A DNA stretch of 53,461 nt, taken from positions 1-53,461 of the forward strand of contig VFHP01000020.1 in NCBI GenBank assembly GCA_009391535.1, written 5' to 3'. Numbering within the stretch: the stretch's first letter is position 1; each line of letters begins with the position of its first letter. The notes under the pieces were generated by a model. It saw only the letters and a program-made list of their open reading frames with translations, ran no database searches and had not been told where the DNA came from. This document shows positions 8,780 through 17,147 of this stretch, piece by piece. The position numbers and the translations under genes are program-made. The DNA is from SAR202 cluster bacterium. GTDB lineage: Bacteria; Chloroflexota; Dehalococcoidia; Lucifugimonadales; UBA2985.

Positions 8780-9505
8780 TTGTCAAATCCATTTTTAACT
8801 ATTGTTATACCCACTTACAATGAAGAACAGAGAATATCTTTGACCTTACAGAGTATAGTGAAGCATCTAAATCATAAAGAATATGAATGGGAAATCATAG
8901 TCGTAGATGATGGCAGTAATGATCGAACAAAATCTATAGTCGAAGTAATGTCAGCAAAAGACTCAGGCATTAAGCTACTTCCTCTTGAGCACAAAGGTAA
9001 AGGATTTGTTGTTAAACAAGGTATGCTTCATGCTAAAGGCAAATATAGATTTGTAGCAGATGCAGATCTCTCAATGTCTATAGATCAATTAGATAGATTC
9101 TTGCCTCCTAATCAAGTTGATGCAGACATTGTTATCGGATCCAGAGAAGCGTATGGATCCAAGCGCGTTGGCGAACCGATGAAGCGACACTTGATGGGCA
9201 GATGTTTTAATTTAATGGTTCGTTTGATTGTCCTTAAAGATATTCAGGATACTCAATGTGGATTTAAATGTTTCAGAGGAGATGTGGCAGACAAAATCTT
9301 CCCACTCCAGACTGCTAATGGATTTAGCTTCGATGTGGAAATATTATTTATAGCCCAGCAAATGGGCATGGATATAAAAGAATTAGGCATATGTTGGTCA
9401 TATAATGAAGGCAGCAAAATCAGGGTCATTAAGGACAGCATATCCATGTTGAAAGATTTATGTTTAGTGAGATGGAATTCTTTAACAGGTAAATACAGGA
9501 CTTAA
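8780..9505 (+). CDS. Family 2 glycosyltransferase, dolichyl/polyprenyl-phosphate sugar synthase-like
   Basis: The 241 residues form a GT-A domain: TIVIPTYNEEQRI at the N terminus, VVDDGSNDRT near 39, the DAD-type metal site DADLSMS near 93, and the DTQCGFKCF element typical of dolichyl-phosphate beta-glucosyl/mannosyltransferases. There is no C-terminal membrane segment. It starts at TTG after CTGGAGG. It probably transfers a nucleotide sugar to a polyprenyl phosphate at the inner face of the membrane. Its place at the end of an amino-acid gene run looks like chance clustering; donor and acceptor are unknown. Confidence 0.85.
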   Translation: MSNPFLTIVIPTYNEEQRISLTLQSIVKHLNHKEYEWEIIVVDDGSNDRTKSIVEVMSAKDSGIKLLPLEHKGKGFVVKQGMLHAKGKYRFVADADLSMSIDQLDRFLPPNQVDADIVIGSREAYGSKRVGEPMKRHLMGRCFNLMVRLIVLKDIQDTQCGFKCFRGDVADKIFPLQTANGFSFDVEILFIAQQMGMDIKELGICWSYNEGSKIRVIKDSISMLKDLCLVRWNSLTGKYRT

Positions 9506-9523
9506 CTAGTTTAAAACGTTCCC

Positions 9524-9551
9524 TTGACAACAAATTACAGTATGCTAGAAT
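9524..9551 (+). promoter_or_regulatory. Sigma-70 promoter for the ilv T-box transcript
   Basis: A perfect TTGACA (9524-9529) and TAGAAT (9546-9551) are separated by 16 bases. This puts transcription start near 9558, exactly at the base of the 5' hairpin described next. Confidence 0.75.
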
Positions 9552-9556
9552 TGGCT

Positions 9557-9599
9557 CTCCTGCATTGATTGTCAATGATTGTCAATCGATTGTCAGGAG
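9557..9599 (+). repeat. 5' hairpin with three GATTGTCA direct repeats
   Basis: GATTGTCA occurs at 9567, 9577 and 9588, with a period of 10-11 bases. CTCCTG (9557-9562) and CAGGAG (9594-9599) flank the repeats and are exact inverse complements. Inside them TTGATTG (9565-9571) can pair with CAATCGA (9583-9589), with one G-U pair. The segment therefore folds as one long hairpin starting at about the first transcribed base, upstream of T-box stem I. Confidence 0.6.
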
Positions 9600-9612
9600 A
9601 AGTAAAGGCTAG

Positions 9613-9867
9613 GACGGAGAAGAGTAGGGGGAGGGGTCCAGCAAGCGAATCTGGTATGGTGAAAGCAGATGTGGACGACACCCTTGAACGTAGCTCCCGA
9701 GCCGTCAGAAGAAAACCTCTATAGGTGATTAGAACTGACCGGGAATGGAACAAGTCTCCCGTTATAGAAGACGAAAAGGCTTACGGGCCTAGAAGAGCCC
9801 CGGATTCCGGGGAATAAGGGTGGTACCGCGGGAATAGTTCTCGTCCCTTGGGGGCGAGAATTTTTTT
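9613..9867 (+). ncRNA. T-box riboswitch leader of ilvBN, probable valine specifier
   Basis: The T-box core AGGGTGGTACCGCG lies at 9817-9830. Stem I closes with GACGG (9613-9617) and CCGTC (9702-9706). On its 5' side is AGAGTAG and on its 3' side GAAC-GTA-G, so the specifier is probably GTA (9690-9692), reading tRNA-Val. Stem III is CCCCGG/CCGGGG (9798-9812). The intrinsic terminator has 10-base arms at 9838-9847 and 9851-9860 followed by seven T. Uncharged tRNA is expected to favour the antiterminator and let transcription enter ilvB. The class is certain from the core; the amino acid is inferred from the codon position and the downstream genes. Confidence 0.92.
9838..9867 (+). terminator. 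Regulated intrinsic terminator of the ilv T-box leader
   Basis: TTCTCGTCCC pairs with GGGGCGAGAA around a TTG loop and is followed by TTTTTTT. The 5' arm includes the TCCC that can instead pair with the GGGTGG of the T-box core, which gives the switch. Confidence 0.9.
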
Positions 9868-9888
9868 GGTTTACAGGAGGGTATTGAT

Positions 9889-11601
9889 ATGAAATTAACA
9901 GGTGCGCAAATAGTATGTGAGAGTCTTCTTTTGGAAGGCGTGGATGTGGTATTTGGTATACCAGGTGGGGCAATATTACCTTTGTATCAGACTATGTCGA
10001 GTTATCCTGATCTGAAGCATATACTTACTCGTCATGAGGAAGGTGCATCTATGGCAGCGGACGGTTATGCACGATCTACCGGAAAAGTAGGTGTGTGTAT
10101 GGCTACTTCTGGGCCAGGAGCCACCAATTTGGTTACAGGGATAGCAACCGCTCAAATGGATTCGGTTCCCATGGTTGCTATAACCGGTCAAGTAGGGCGC
10201 GCGGCTCTTGGAAAAGATGCGTTTCAGGAGACAGATATATCTGGTATAACGCTTCCAATAACCAAACACAGCTATCTGGTGATGAAACCTGAAGACATAG
10301 CGCCTGCCATAAAAGAAGCATTTTATATAGCAAACACAGGTAGACCTGGTCCTGTATTGATAGACATACCTAAAGATGTTTTTACAGAAGAAACTGAATT
10401 CATTTACCCTGAGACGTTAGATTTGCCAGGATACAAGCCTGTAATAGATGGTGATCAATTCCAGGTAGAAAAAGCGAACAAATTAATAGCTGAGGCTGAA
10501 AGACCAGTGATATTGGCAGGTCATGGAGTTATAATTTCAAGAGCCTACAACGAACTTCTTGAATTAGCAGAGAAAGCACAGATACCCGTTATAACTACTT
10601 TACTGGGAAGAAGTTCTTTTCCAGATGCACACATACTGTTTGCAGGAATGCCTGGCATGCATGGTATGGCTTACGCTAGTCTTGCAATAGACGAAGCAGA
10701 TTTGGTTATTGGACTAGGGATGCGTTTTGACGATCGTATTACTGGTAATGTAGATCTGTTTGCTCCGAATGCTAAGATAATTCATGTAGATATTGACCCT
10801 GCAGAAATCGACAAGAACGTCAAAACCGATGTGCCTATAATAGGAGATTTGGCAAGAGTATTGAGACAAATTAACAAAATCGTTAAACCAAAGACCCACA
10901 CTAAGTGGCTGAAAAGAGTAGAAAAACTAAAAATAGATCATCCATCTCTACGTATTAGAGAGACAGATAAGTTATTACCCCAACAGGTGGTTCGGGATTT
11001 ATGTGAAATAACAGACGGTAAATCTATAGTTGTTACAGGTGTAGGCCAGCATCAAATGTGGGCTGCTCAACATTACGCGGCAAAGGAACCAAATTTGTTC
11101 CTTACTTCAGGTGGGCTGGGTTCCATGGGGTATGAAGTTCCCGCTGCATTGGGAGCACAGATTGGAAGGCCAGATAAGGTTGTTTGGTCAGTCGCTGGAG
11201 ACGGAGGATTTCAAATGACCATGTCGGAGCTTGCAACTATTGTTGAGAACAATTTGCCCGTAAAGTTCGCGATATTTAATAATGGCTATTTAGGAATGGT
11301 TCATCAGTGGCAAGATATATTTTATGGTAAAGACTATTATGCGACTTCTTACACTGGAAATCCTGACTTTGTGAAACTCGCCGAAGCATTTGGAATACTC
11401 GGTATCCGAGTCACAGAGAAAGGACAATCTTTAGATGCAATCCGACAGGCTATGGATCATGATGGTCCAGTTGTTGTTGATTTTGTTTTAGCTAAAGAGG
11501 AAAATGTATACCCTATGATACCAGCAGGACAAAGCACTGCCGACCTTATGGAAGAAAAATTTGACGACATGGAAGTGTCGAAGAGGGGATACATATCATA
11601 G
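9889..11601 (+). CDS. ilvB: Acetolactate synthase large (catalytic) subunit
   Basis: This ThDP/FAD enzyme condenses pyruvate to acetolactate (valine, leucine) or pyruvate with 2-ketobutyrate (isoleucine). The 570 residues have the normal three-domain layout. The N-terminal domain has FGIPGG and the catalytic glutamate in TRHEEGASMAADGYAR. The central part carries FAD-domain sequence such as GMRFDDR. The C-terminal ThDP motif begins GDGGFQMTMSEL and ends FAIFNNGY. The ATG has AGGAGGG upstream. It is controlled by the T-box leader. Its last codons overlap the probable start region of ilvN, so the two subunits are made together. Confidence 0.96.
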   Translation: MKLTGAQIVCESLLLEGVDVVFGIPGGAILPLYQTMSSYPDLKHILTRHEEGASMAADGYARSTGKVGVCMATSGPGATNLVTGIATAQMDSVPMVAITGQVGRAALGKDAFQETDISGITLPITKHSYLVMKPEDIAPAIKEAFYIANTGRPGPVLIDIPKDVFTEETEFIYPETLDLPGYKPVIDGDQFQVEKANKLIAEAERPVILAGHGVIISRAYNELLELAEKAQIPVITTLLGRSSFPDAHILFAGMPGMHGMAYASLAIDEADLVIGLGMRFDDRITGNVDLFAPNAKIIHVDIDPAEIDKNVKTDVPIIGDLARVLRQINKIVKPKTHTKWLKRVEKLKIDHPSLRIRETDKLLPQQVVRDLCEITDGKSIVVTGVGQHQMWAAQHYAAKEPNLFLTSGGLGSMGYEVPAALGAQIGRPDKVVWSVAGDGGFQMTMSELATIVENNLPVKFAIFNNGYLGMVHQWQDIFYGKDYYATSYTGNPDFVKLAEAFGILGIRVTEKGQSLDAIRQAMDHDGPVVVDFVLAKEENVYPMIPAGQSTADLMEEKFDDMEVSKRGYIS

Positions 11602-12095
11602 AAACCGAGCGACATACAATTGTAGCATTGGTTCAAGATAAACCAGGGGTTTTAAATAAACTCGCTGGTATGGTCAGACGGCGTGGTTTCAATATATCTA
11701 GCCTGACTGTAGCCCATAGTGAACAGAACAATTATTCCAGAATGACTTTCGTAGTCGAAGGGGATGAGGCTACCATAAACCAGGTTATCAACCAACTGTA
11801 CAAAATAATAGAAGTAGTCAAAGTATCTGATATAACTAAAGAGAACGTGGTAATCAGGGAATTGGCACTGATAAAAGTGGCTACTACTCCTACTAATCGC
11901 CCAGAGATCTTCCAATTGGTAGAAGTGTTTAGGTCTAATATATTAGATGTGTCTTCGGATTCCGTGATAATTGAAGTCACAGGTGATGAAAACAAAGTGG
12001 ATTCTCTTTTGGCAATATTGGAACCATTTGGTATCAAAGAAGTTATGCGAACAGGTCGAGTTGGGCTTATACGTGGTATATCCAACTCCATTTAG
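11598..12095 (+). CDS. ilvN: Acetolactate synthase small (regulatory) subunit
   Basis: This subunit activates IlvB and confers valine feedback inhibition. The ACT domain is plain: HTIVALVQDKPGVLNK, RRRGFNISSLTVAHSEQ and SRMTFVVEGDE, followed by the ALS_ss C-terminal region. The first canonical start in frame, TTG 11628, falls inside the first ACT strand and would remove HTIVA. The frame stays open up to 11565 but has no ATG, GTG or TTG before 11628. I place the start at ATA 11598 (METERHTIVALV), nine bases after GAGGGG, because it restores the normal N terminus. ATC 11595 is an alternative, and TTG 11628 remains possible. The gene identity is certain; the start is not. Confidence 0.85.
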   Translation: METERHTIVALVQDKPGVLNKLAGMVRRRGFNISSLTVAHSEQNNYSRMTFVVEGDEATINQVINQLYKIIEVVKVSDITKENVVIRELALIKVATTPTNRPEIFQLVEVFRSNILDVSSDSVIIEVTGDENKVDSLLAILEPFGIKEVMRTGRVGLIRGISNSI

Positions 12096-12221
12096 TCAAC
12101 GACCAACTATACCAAACTCAACTTAATCAACTAGAAGAATGGAACTCACGAAGTTAGACATAGGTACTATCTGGGTGTAAAATAACACCGTATTAAGATT
12201 ATTTAAGAGGAGCCCAATATA

Positions 12222-13217
12222 ATGGCTGTTATTTATTATGAAAACGATGCGGACTTATCTTTACTTGAGGGGAAAACTGTAGGTGTTGTCGGATATGGCA
12301 GTCAAGGTCATGCACATGCTTTAAGCCTGAAAGACAGTGGTGTGGACGTCATGGTTGGTCTCTATAATGGTAGCGCTAGCTGGGAAAAAGCAGAGACTGC
12401 TGGACTTAAAGTAGCTGAAGTTGCTACTATGGCAAAAGAGTCTGACATTATCATGATGTTAGTGCCAGACCATTTGCAAGGTAAAATTTATAGAGAGTCC
12501 ATTGAGCCACATCTTGTAAGTGGCAAAACTTTGATGTTTGCTCATGGTTTTAACATTCATTATGGGCAAATTAATCCTCCATCTAATGTTGATGTTTTAA
12601 TGGTTGCCCCCAAAGCCCCGGGGCATAGAATGAGAGAGATTTTTGTTCAGGGATCTGGAGTGCCCGGTCTTCTAGCTATTCATCAGGATCCTTCAGGGAA
12701 TGCTAAAGGATATGGATTAGCTTATGCCAAAGGCGTTGGTTGTACGCGGGCAGGTGTTCTAGAAACCACGTTTAAAGAAGAAACAGAAACGGATCTCTTC
12801 GGAGAACAAACCATTTTATGTGGAGGAGTAGCTTCTTTAGTTAAAGCTGGATTTGAGACTTTGGTGGAGGCAGGATATCAACCGGAATCGGCGTATTTTG
12901 AATGTATGCATGAGCTTAAACTCATAGTAGATTTGATGTATCAAGGCGGGTTAGATTACATGAGGTATTCGGTTAGTGATACGGCTGAATATGGTGATTA
13001 TAGTAGAGGACCACAGGTCGTAGATGATCACGTTAAACAAAACATGAAACGAGTCTTGGAACAAATTCAGGATGGGACATTTGCTAAAGAATGGATAGCG
13101 GAAAACGATGAAGGCAGGCCTAGGTTTAATGTAATGAGACAGCAAGATGCAGCGCATCCTGTGGAGCAAGTAGGTAAGACTCTAAGAGATATGATGGGCT
13201 TCCTAAAGCCAACCTAG
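12222..13217 (+). CDS. ilvC: Ketol-acid reductoisomerase (class I)
   Basis: It isomerises and reduces acetolactate or acetohydroxybutyrate to the dihydroxy acid. The 331-residue length is that of the short class I enzyme. It shows the Rossmann motif [13 protein letters not shown] near 25, the knotted C-terminal domain, and metal/substrate residues in [12 protein letters not shown] and [13 protein letters not shown]. The cofactor loop reads GLYNGSASW. The arginine common at the third position is tyrosine, while both serines that favour NADPH remain. AGAGGAG precedes the ATG. A gap of 126 bases separates it from ilvN. Confidence 0.96.
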   Translation: MAVIYYENDADLSLLEGKTVGVVGYGSQGHAHALSLKDSGVDVMVGLYNGSASWEKAETAGLKVAEVATMAKESDIIMMLVPDHLQGKIYRESIEPHLVSGKTLMFAHGFNIHYGQINPPSNVDVLMVAPKAPGHRMREIFVQGSGVPGLLAIHQDPSGNAKGYGLAYAKGVGCTRAGVLETTFKEETETDLFGEQTILCGGVASLVKAGFETLVEAGYQPESAYFECMHELKLIVDLMYQGGLDYMRYSVSDTAEYGDYSRGPQVVDDHVKQNMKRVLEQIQDGTFAKEWIAENDEGRPRFNVMRQQDAAHPVEQVGKTLRDMMGFLKPT

Positions 13218-13222
13218 TTTGA

Positions 13223-13466
13223 TATAATCACATGGTTGCTATGACTATTACAAGATTTTTTTCATCAGAGGTGTTAAACGTAGTTCGCCACCAGAAACGG
13301 CTTATGGCAATGGTCGTCTCGGTGGACTGCGTCGTCCTTTAATCTCCCTTTTTAAGGCAATATACCGTTGCCTTTAAATTCCCAATGGGTCTTACTAATT
13401 AAATGTGATTTTCGTATTACCCAAATATTTCAGGAATAGTTTTGCATGAGATAGAGGAGAAGAATA
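13223..13466 (+). promoter_or_regulatory. leuA leader region with probable attenuator
   Basis: A perfect -10 TATAAT lies at 13223-13228, with a weak TTCCTA 17 bases upstream. The RNA would begin near 13235 and run about 230 bases to leuA. It contains a 12-codon ORF rich in valine codons (13304-13342) and two competing pairings. The first is AAGGCAA/TTGCCTT (13354-13360 with 13368-13374). The second is GGCAATGGT/ACCGTTGCC (13306-13314 with 13364-13372, one G-U). Both use TTGCC at 13368-13372, so they exclude each other. No T-run follows the local hairpin, so the output mechanism is unclear. Confidence 0.5.
13304..13342 (+). CDS. Possible Val-rich leader peptide upstream of leuA
   Basis: This short ORF encodes MAMVVSVDCVVL. 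Five of twelve codons are valine (four of them GTC, a minor valine codon in nearby genes) and the last is leucine. It lies in the leuA leader, and its first codons overlap one arm of an alternative RNA pairing, as in classical amino-acid attenuators. A clear Shine-Dalgarno sequence is missing; only AAACGG precedes the ATG. Chance cannot be excluded. Confidence 0.4.
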   Translation: MAMVVSVDCVVL

Positions 13467-14996
13467 ATGAGGGATGACAAAGTTATAATATTCGACACCA
13501 CTCTTAGAGATGGTGAGCAGGCCGCGGGCGCCGCTATGACGCTTGAGGAAAAACTCGAGATAGCTAAACAATTAGAAAGACTTAAAGTGGATGTAATTGA
13601 AGCTGGTTTTGCAGCAAGTTCACCGGGCGACTTTCTAGCAGTTAGCACCATAGCTAAGGAAATCAGGACTCCAACAATAGCATCTTTGAGTCATGCAAGT
13701 TTGCCGGCAGTAGACAAGGCGGCGGAGGCTTTGAAAGAGGCAAGGAACCCGAGAATCCATGTATTTCTCTCTAGTTCTGATATTCACATAATGCATCAAC
13801 TACGAAAGAGTCGCGAAGAGGTCATGGATATGGCAGTTGCCGCGGTGGCGAGGGCGAAAACTTATTATGATGATATAGAGTTTTCACCTATGGACGCCAC
13901 CAGAACGGAACCAGAATATTTATACACACTGTTAGAAGCTGCAATTGATGCAGGGGCTACTACCGTTAACATACCTGACACTGTTGGCTATATAATCCCC
14001 GAAGAATTTGGACAGTTACTTGTTAACATACAGGAAAATGTTCCTAATATTGCAAAAGCCATTATCTCAGTACACTGTCATAATGATTTAGGGTTATCTG
14101 TATCTAACAGTTTGGCGGCTGTAAAATATGGTGCTAGACAAATAGAAGGTTGTATTAATGGTTTGGGGGAACGAGCTGGCAACGCATCACTAGAGGAAGT
14201 GATAATGGGATTAGTCACGCGGGAGGATTTCTTCAATATAAACTTAGGAATAGATACCAGTCAGTTATACAGGACTAGTAGGTTAGTGAGCGACATTACT
14301 GGTTTCTCTGTACAACCCAATAAAGCAATTGTAGGTCAAAATGCTTTTCGTCATGCATCTGGAATACATCAAGATGGAGTCCTGAAAGATAGATCTACTT
14401 ACGAGATAATGAGTCCAGAAAGTGTCGGGGTTCCAAGTAGCACTCTAGTTTTGGGTAAGTTGAGTGGTAGGGCTGGATTAAGATCGAGACTGGAAGAATT
14501 AGGTTATGATTTAAATCAAGATGATCTGAACAAAGCCTTTGAAGACTTCAAAAACCTCGCGGATAAGAAGAGAGAGATCACAGATAGGGATTTGGAAGCG
14601 CTTATAAGTGACAGACGCAGAGTAGATGTAGAGTTGTACAAGCTGGAACATGTACAGGTGTCTTGTGGGGATCACGAAATACCCACTGCTACAGTAAGGC
14701 TGACTAACCCAGAAGGAGTCACGTTGACCGATGCTGCTACTGGTACGGGCCCAGTGGATGCGGTGTATGTGGCAATTAATAGAATTCTTGGAGTGCCAAA
14801 TACACTAAAAGAGTTTTCAATTGGATCTATAACTGAGGGAACTGATTCAATTGGTGATGTAACAATAAGAATCGAGAGTAATGGTAGGATTTACACAGGG
14901 AGAGGATCCTCGACAGATATTATGGTTGCTAGTGCCAAAGCATACCTCAACGCACTAAACAAGCTTATGTCTATAGAAGGTACTCCTATCCAGTGA
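13467..14996 (+). CDS. leuA: 2-isopropylmalate synthase
   Basis: It condenses 2-ketoisovalerate with acetyl-CoA, the first leucine-specific step. The 509 residues have the HMGL-like TIM barrel with [15 protein letters not shown] at the N terminus, metal-binding [14 protein letters not shown] near 200, [15 protein letters not shown] near 230 and GIHQDGVLK near 303. The C-terminal LeuA regulatory dimer domain runs from about 375. AGAGGAG precedes the ATG. The complete allosteric domain suggests feedback inhibition by leucine. Close paralogues such as citramalate synthase differ mainly in the active site, so the name rests partly on the leuC and leuD neighbours. Confidence 0.93.
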   Translation: MRDDKVIIFDTTLRDGEQAAGAAMTLEEKLEIAKQLERLKVDVIEAGFAASSPGDFLAVSTIAKEIRTPTIASLSHASLPAVDKAAEALKEARNPRIHVFLSSSDIHIMHQLRKSREEVMDMAVAAVARAKTYYDDIEFSPMDATRTEPEYLYTLLEAAIDAGATTVNIPDTVGYIIPEEFGQLLVNIQENVPNIAKAIISVHCHNDLGLSVSNSLAAVKYGARQIEGCINGLGERAGNASLEEVIMGLVTREDFFNINLGIDTSQLYRTSRLVSDITGFSVQPNKAIVGQNAFRHASGIHQDGVLKDRSTYEIMSPESVGVPSSTLVLGKLSGRAGLRSRLEELGYDLNQDDLNKAFEDFKNLADKKREITDRDLEALISDRRRVDVELYKLEHVQVSCGDHEIPTATVRLTNPEGVTLTDAATGTGPVDAVYVAINRILGVPNTLKEFSIGSITEGTDSIGDVTIRIESNGRIYTGRGSSTDIMVASAKAYLNALNKLMSIEGTPIQ

Positions 14997-15060
14997 GTTA
15001 GTATTTACTGGATATTCCAAAAAATATTTTAAAAATACCAACATATTTAGGAGATTTAAT

Positions 15061-16461
15061 ATGGCTAAGACTATGTTTGATAAAATATGGGATGAGCATG
15101 TTGTTATTGACGAAATTGGCAAACCAACCGTTCTATATGTAGATTTGCATTTGGTACATGAAGTTACATCTGCTCAAGCATTCGAAGGATTGAGAATGGC
15201 TAACCGAAAAGTACGCAGACCCGACCTGACGGTAGCTACAGTTGATCATAATGTGCCTACAACTGATAGAACGCTACCTATAACTGATGAAATTTCGAAG
15301 AAACAAATCGACACGTTAGATAATAATGCAAAGGAATTTGAGATCAATTACTTTGACATGTTTAGTCAGGGTCAAGGTATTGTACACGTAATAGGCCCTG
15401 AGCAGGGTTATACGCAGCCAGGGAAAGTTATAGTGTGTGGAGATAGCCACACTTCTACTCATGGAGCCTTTGGTGCATTCGCATTGGGCATCGGTACTTC
15501 CGAGGTGGAACATGTATTGGCTACTCAATGTCTAGTACAAAAGAAGCCTAAGAATATGGAAGTTAAAGTCAATGGTGCCCTCCCATTTGGTGTTACGGCT
15601 AAGGACTTAATTTTGGCTATCATAGGTCAGATTGGTGTAGGAGGAGGAGTAGGCCATGTCATTGAATATACCGGTGAGGCTATAAGATCACTTTCTATGG
15701 CCGGCAGGATGACTGTATGTAACATGTCTATAGAAGCCGGTGCCAGAGCTGGAATGATAGCACCTGATGAAACCACTTTTGATTTTGTGAAGGGTAGGCC
15801 GCAATCACCTAGAGATGAAGATTTTGATGCTGCAGTGGAACATTGGAAGAGTTTATCTACTGACCCTGGAGCTCACTTTGATAAAGTTGTTGAAATCGAT
15901 GCAAGTAAACTTTCACCTTACGTTAGTTGGGGAACCAATCCAGGCATGGTGGCTTCTGTTGACGGTCTAGTTCCGGATCCGACAACATTAGATAATCCTG
16001 ATGAAAAAGTGGCAGTACAAAGAGCTCTAGAATACATGGACCTAGCCCCTAATACTCCGATAAAAGAGATAAAATTAGATAAGGTCTTTATAGGGTCTTG
16101 TACCAACTCACGGATTGAAGATTTACGTGCTGCTGCTGAAGTTGTAAAGGGTAAAAAGGTTAATGCCGACGTTAATGCTATGGTTGTGCCAGGTTCATTC
16201 ACAATTAAACTTCAGGCCGAACAAGAGGGATTGGACGAAATCTTTAGAGAAGCAGGATTTGAATGGCGAGAAGCTGGTTGTTCTATGTGTCTTGGCATGA
16301 ATCCAGATATATTGATGCCCGGAGAGAGATCTGCTTCTACCTCCAATAGAAATTTTGAAGGAAGGCAAGGTCCAGGTGGGCGCACCCACTTGGTGAGTCC
16401 AGAAATGGCAGCGGCTGCAGCAATAGCAGGTCATTTCGTCGATATAAGGGAATGGAAATAA
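15061..16461 (+). CDS. leuC: 3-isopropylmalate dehydratase large subunit
   Basis: This aconitase-family subunit isomerises 2- to 3-isopropylmalate with an oxygen-sensitive 4Fe-4S cluster. The 466 residues match bacterial LeuC. They start [15 protein letters not shown] and include [25 protein letters not shown] and the cluster cysteines in IGSCTNSR near 348 and GCSMCLGMN near 408-411. The ending [26 protein letters not shown] is characteristic. It requires the LeuD subunit encoded 36 bases downstream and cluster supply from a system such as the Suf operon in this window. Confidence 0.96.
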   Translation: MAKTMFDKIWDEHVVIDEIGKPTVLYVDLHLVHEVTSAQAFEGLRMANRKVRRPDLTVATVDHNVPTTDRTLPITDEISKKQIDTLDNNAKEFEINYFDMFSQGQGIVHVIGPEQGYTQPGKVIVCGDSHTSTHGAFGAFALGIGTSEVEHVLATQCLVQKKPKNMEVKVNGALPFGVTAKDLILAIIGQIGVGGGVGHVIEYTGEAIRSLSMAGRMTVCNMSIEAGARAGMIAPDETTFDFVKGRPQSPRDEDFDAAVEHWKSLSTDPGAHFDKVVEIDASKLSPYVSWGTNPGMVASVDGLVPDPTTLDNPDEKVAVQRALEYMDLAPNTPIKEIKLDKVFIGSCTNSRIEDLRAAAEVVKGKKVNADVNAMVVPGSFTIKLQAEQEGLDEIFREAGFEWREAGCSMCLGMNPDILMPGERSASTSNRNFEGRQGPGGRTHLVSPEMAAAAAIAGHFVDIREWK

Positions 16462-16497
16462 CATCTTAATTAATATGACATTGAAGAGGAGCATAAC

Positions 16498-17091
16498 ATG
16501 GAGCCCTTTGTAAAACTGACAGGTGTGGTAGCAGCAATGGATAGAGAAAATGTGGATACAGACCAAATAATTCCTGCTGTAAATTTGAAACGGATTGAGC
16601 GGACCGGATTCGGACAGTTTTTGTTCTCTCAGCCAGGATGGAGATTTCTTCCAGACGGAAGTCCTGACCCAGACTTCGAACTTAACAAGCCAAGTTATCA
16701 AGGAGCTAGCATATTAGTTGCAGGACACAATTTTGGTAGTGGCTCATCCCGAGAACATGCACCTTGGGCTTTATTGGATTATGGTTTTAAGGTAATTATA
16801 GCTCCGAGTTTTGCGGATATTTTCTATAATAATTGCTTCCAGAATGGAATGCTACCAATTGTGTTAAGCGAAGCAAATATTAAGAATTTGATGGAAAAAG
16901 CTCAGGGTAGTTACGAGGGATATGAGGCTACTATAGACCTGCAAAATTGTACTATATCCGATGGCCAAGGACTAACTATCCCGTTCGAAACAGATGATTT
17001 TAGGAGAGATTGCTTACTTAAAGGGTTAGATGATATAGGTTTAACCTTGCAAAATGAAGACAAAATCAGCATTTATGAAAAATCTCACTAA
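16498..17091 (+). CDS. leuD: 3-isopropylmalate dehydratase small subunit
   Basis: This swivelling domain completes the substrate site of LeuCD. The 197 residues show [13 protein letters not shown] near 17, then [16 protein letters not shown] near 77-92, which is diagnostic, and [20 protein letters not shown] near 101-120. Length is that of the bacterial LeuD of about 200 residues, not the shorter archaeal type. AGAGGAG precedes the ATG. It closes the leuACD run. leuB is not here but at 35.6 kb on the other strand. Confidence 0.96.
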   Translation: MEPFVKLTGVVAAMDRENVDTDQIIPAVNLKRIERTGFGQFLFSQPGWRFLPDGSPDPDFELNKPSYQGASILVAGHNFGSGSSREHAPWALLDYGFKVIIAPSFADIFYNNCFQNGMLPIVLSEANIKNLMEKAQGSYEGYEATIDLQNCTISDGQGLTIPFETDDFRRDCLLKGLDDIGLTLQNEDKISIYEKSH

Positions 17092-17147
17092 ACCCAGTGA
17101 CCGTAAAAGTTTATTGTTGTAGTATAAATATTGCAGGAGCACAATAA

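Noticed and set aside
9567..9595. Three GATTGTCA repeats as a CRISPR array
   Set aside because: The unit is only 8 bases with spacers of 2-3 bases; it forms part of an RNA hairpin.
12174..12189. GGTGT/ACACC hairpin before ilvC as an attenuator
   Set aside because: The stem has only five pairs, no T-run, no leader ORF and no T-box core.
13254..13262. Run of T after ilvC as an intrinsic terminator
   Set aside because: The preceding sequence forms only a three-base stem, so there is no terminator hairpin.
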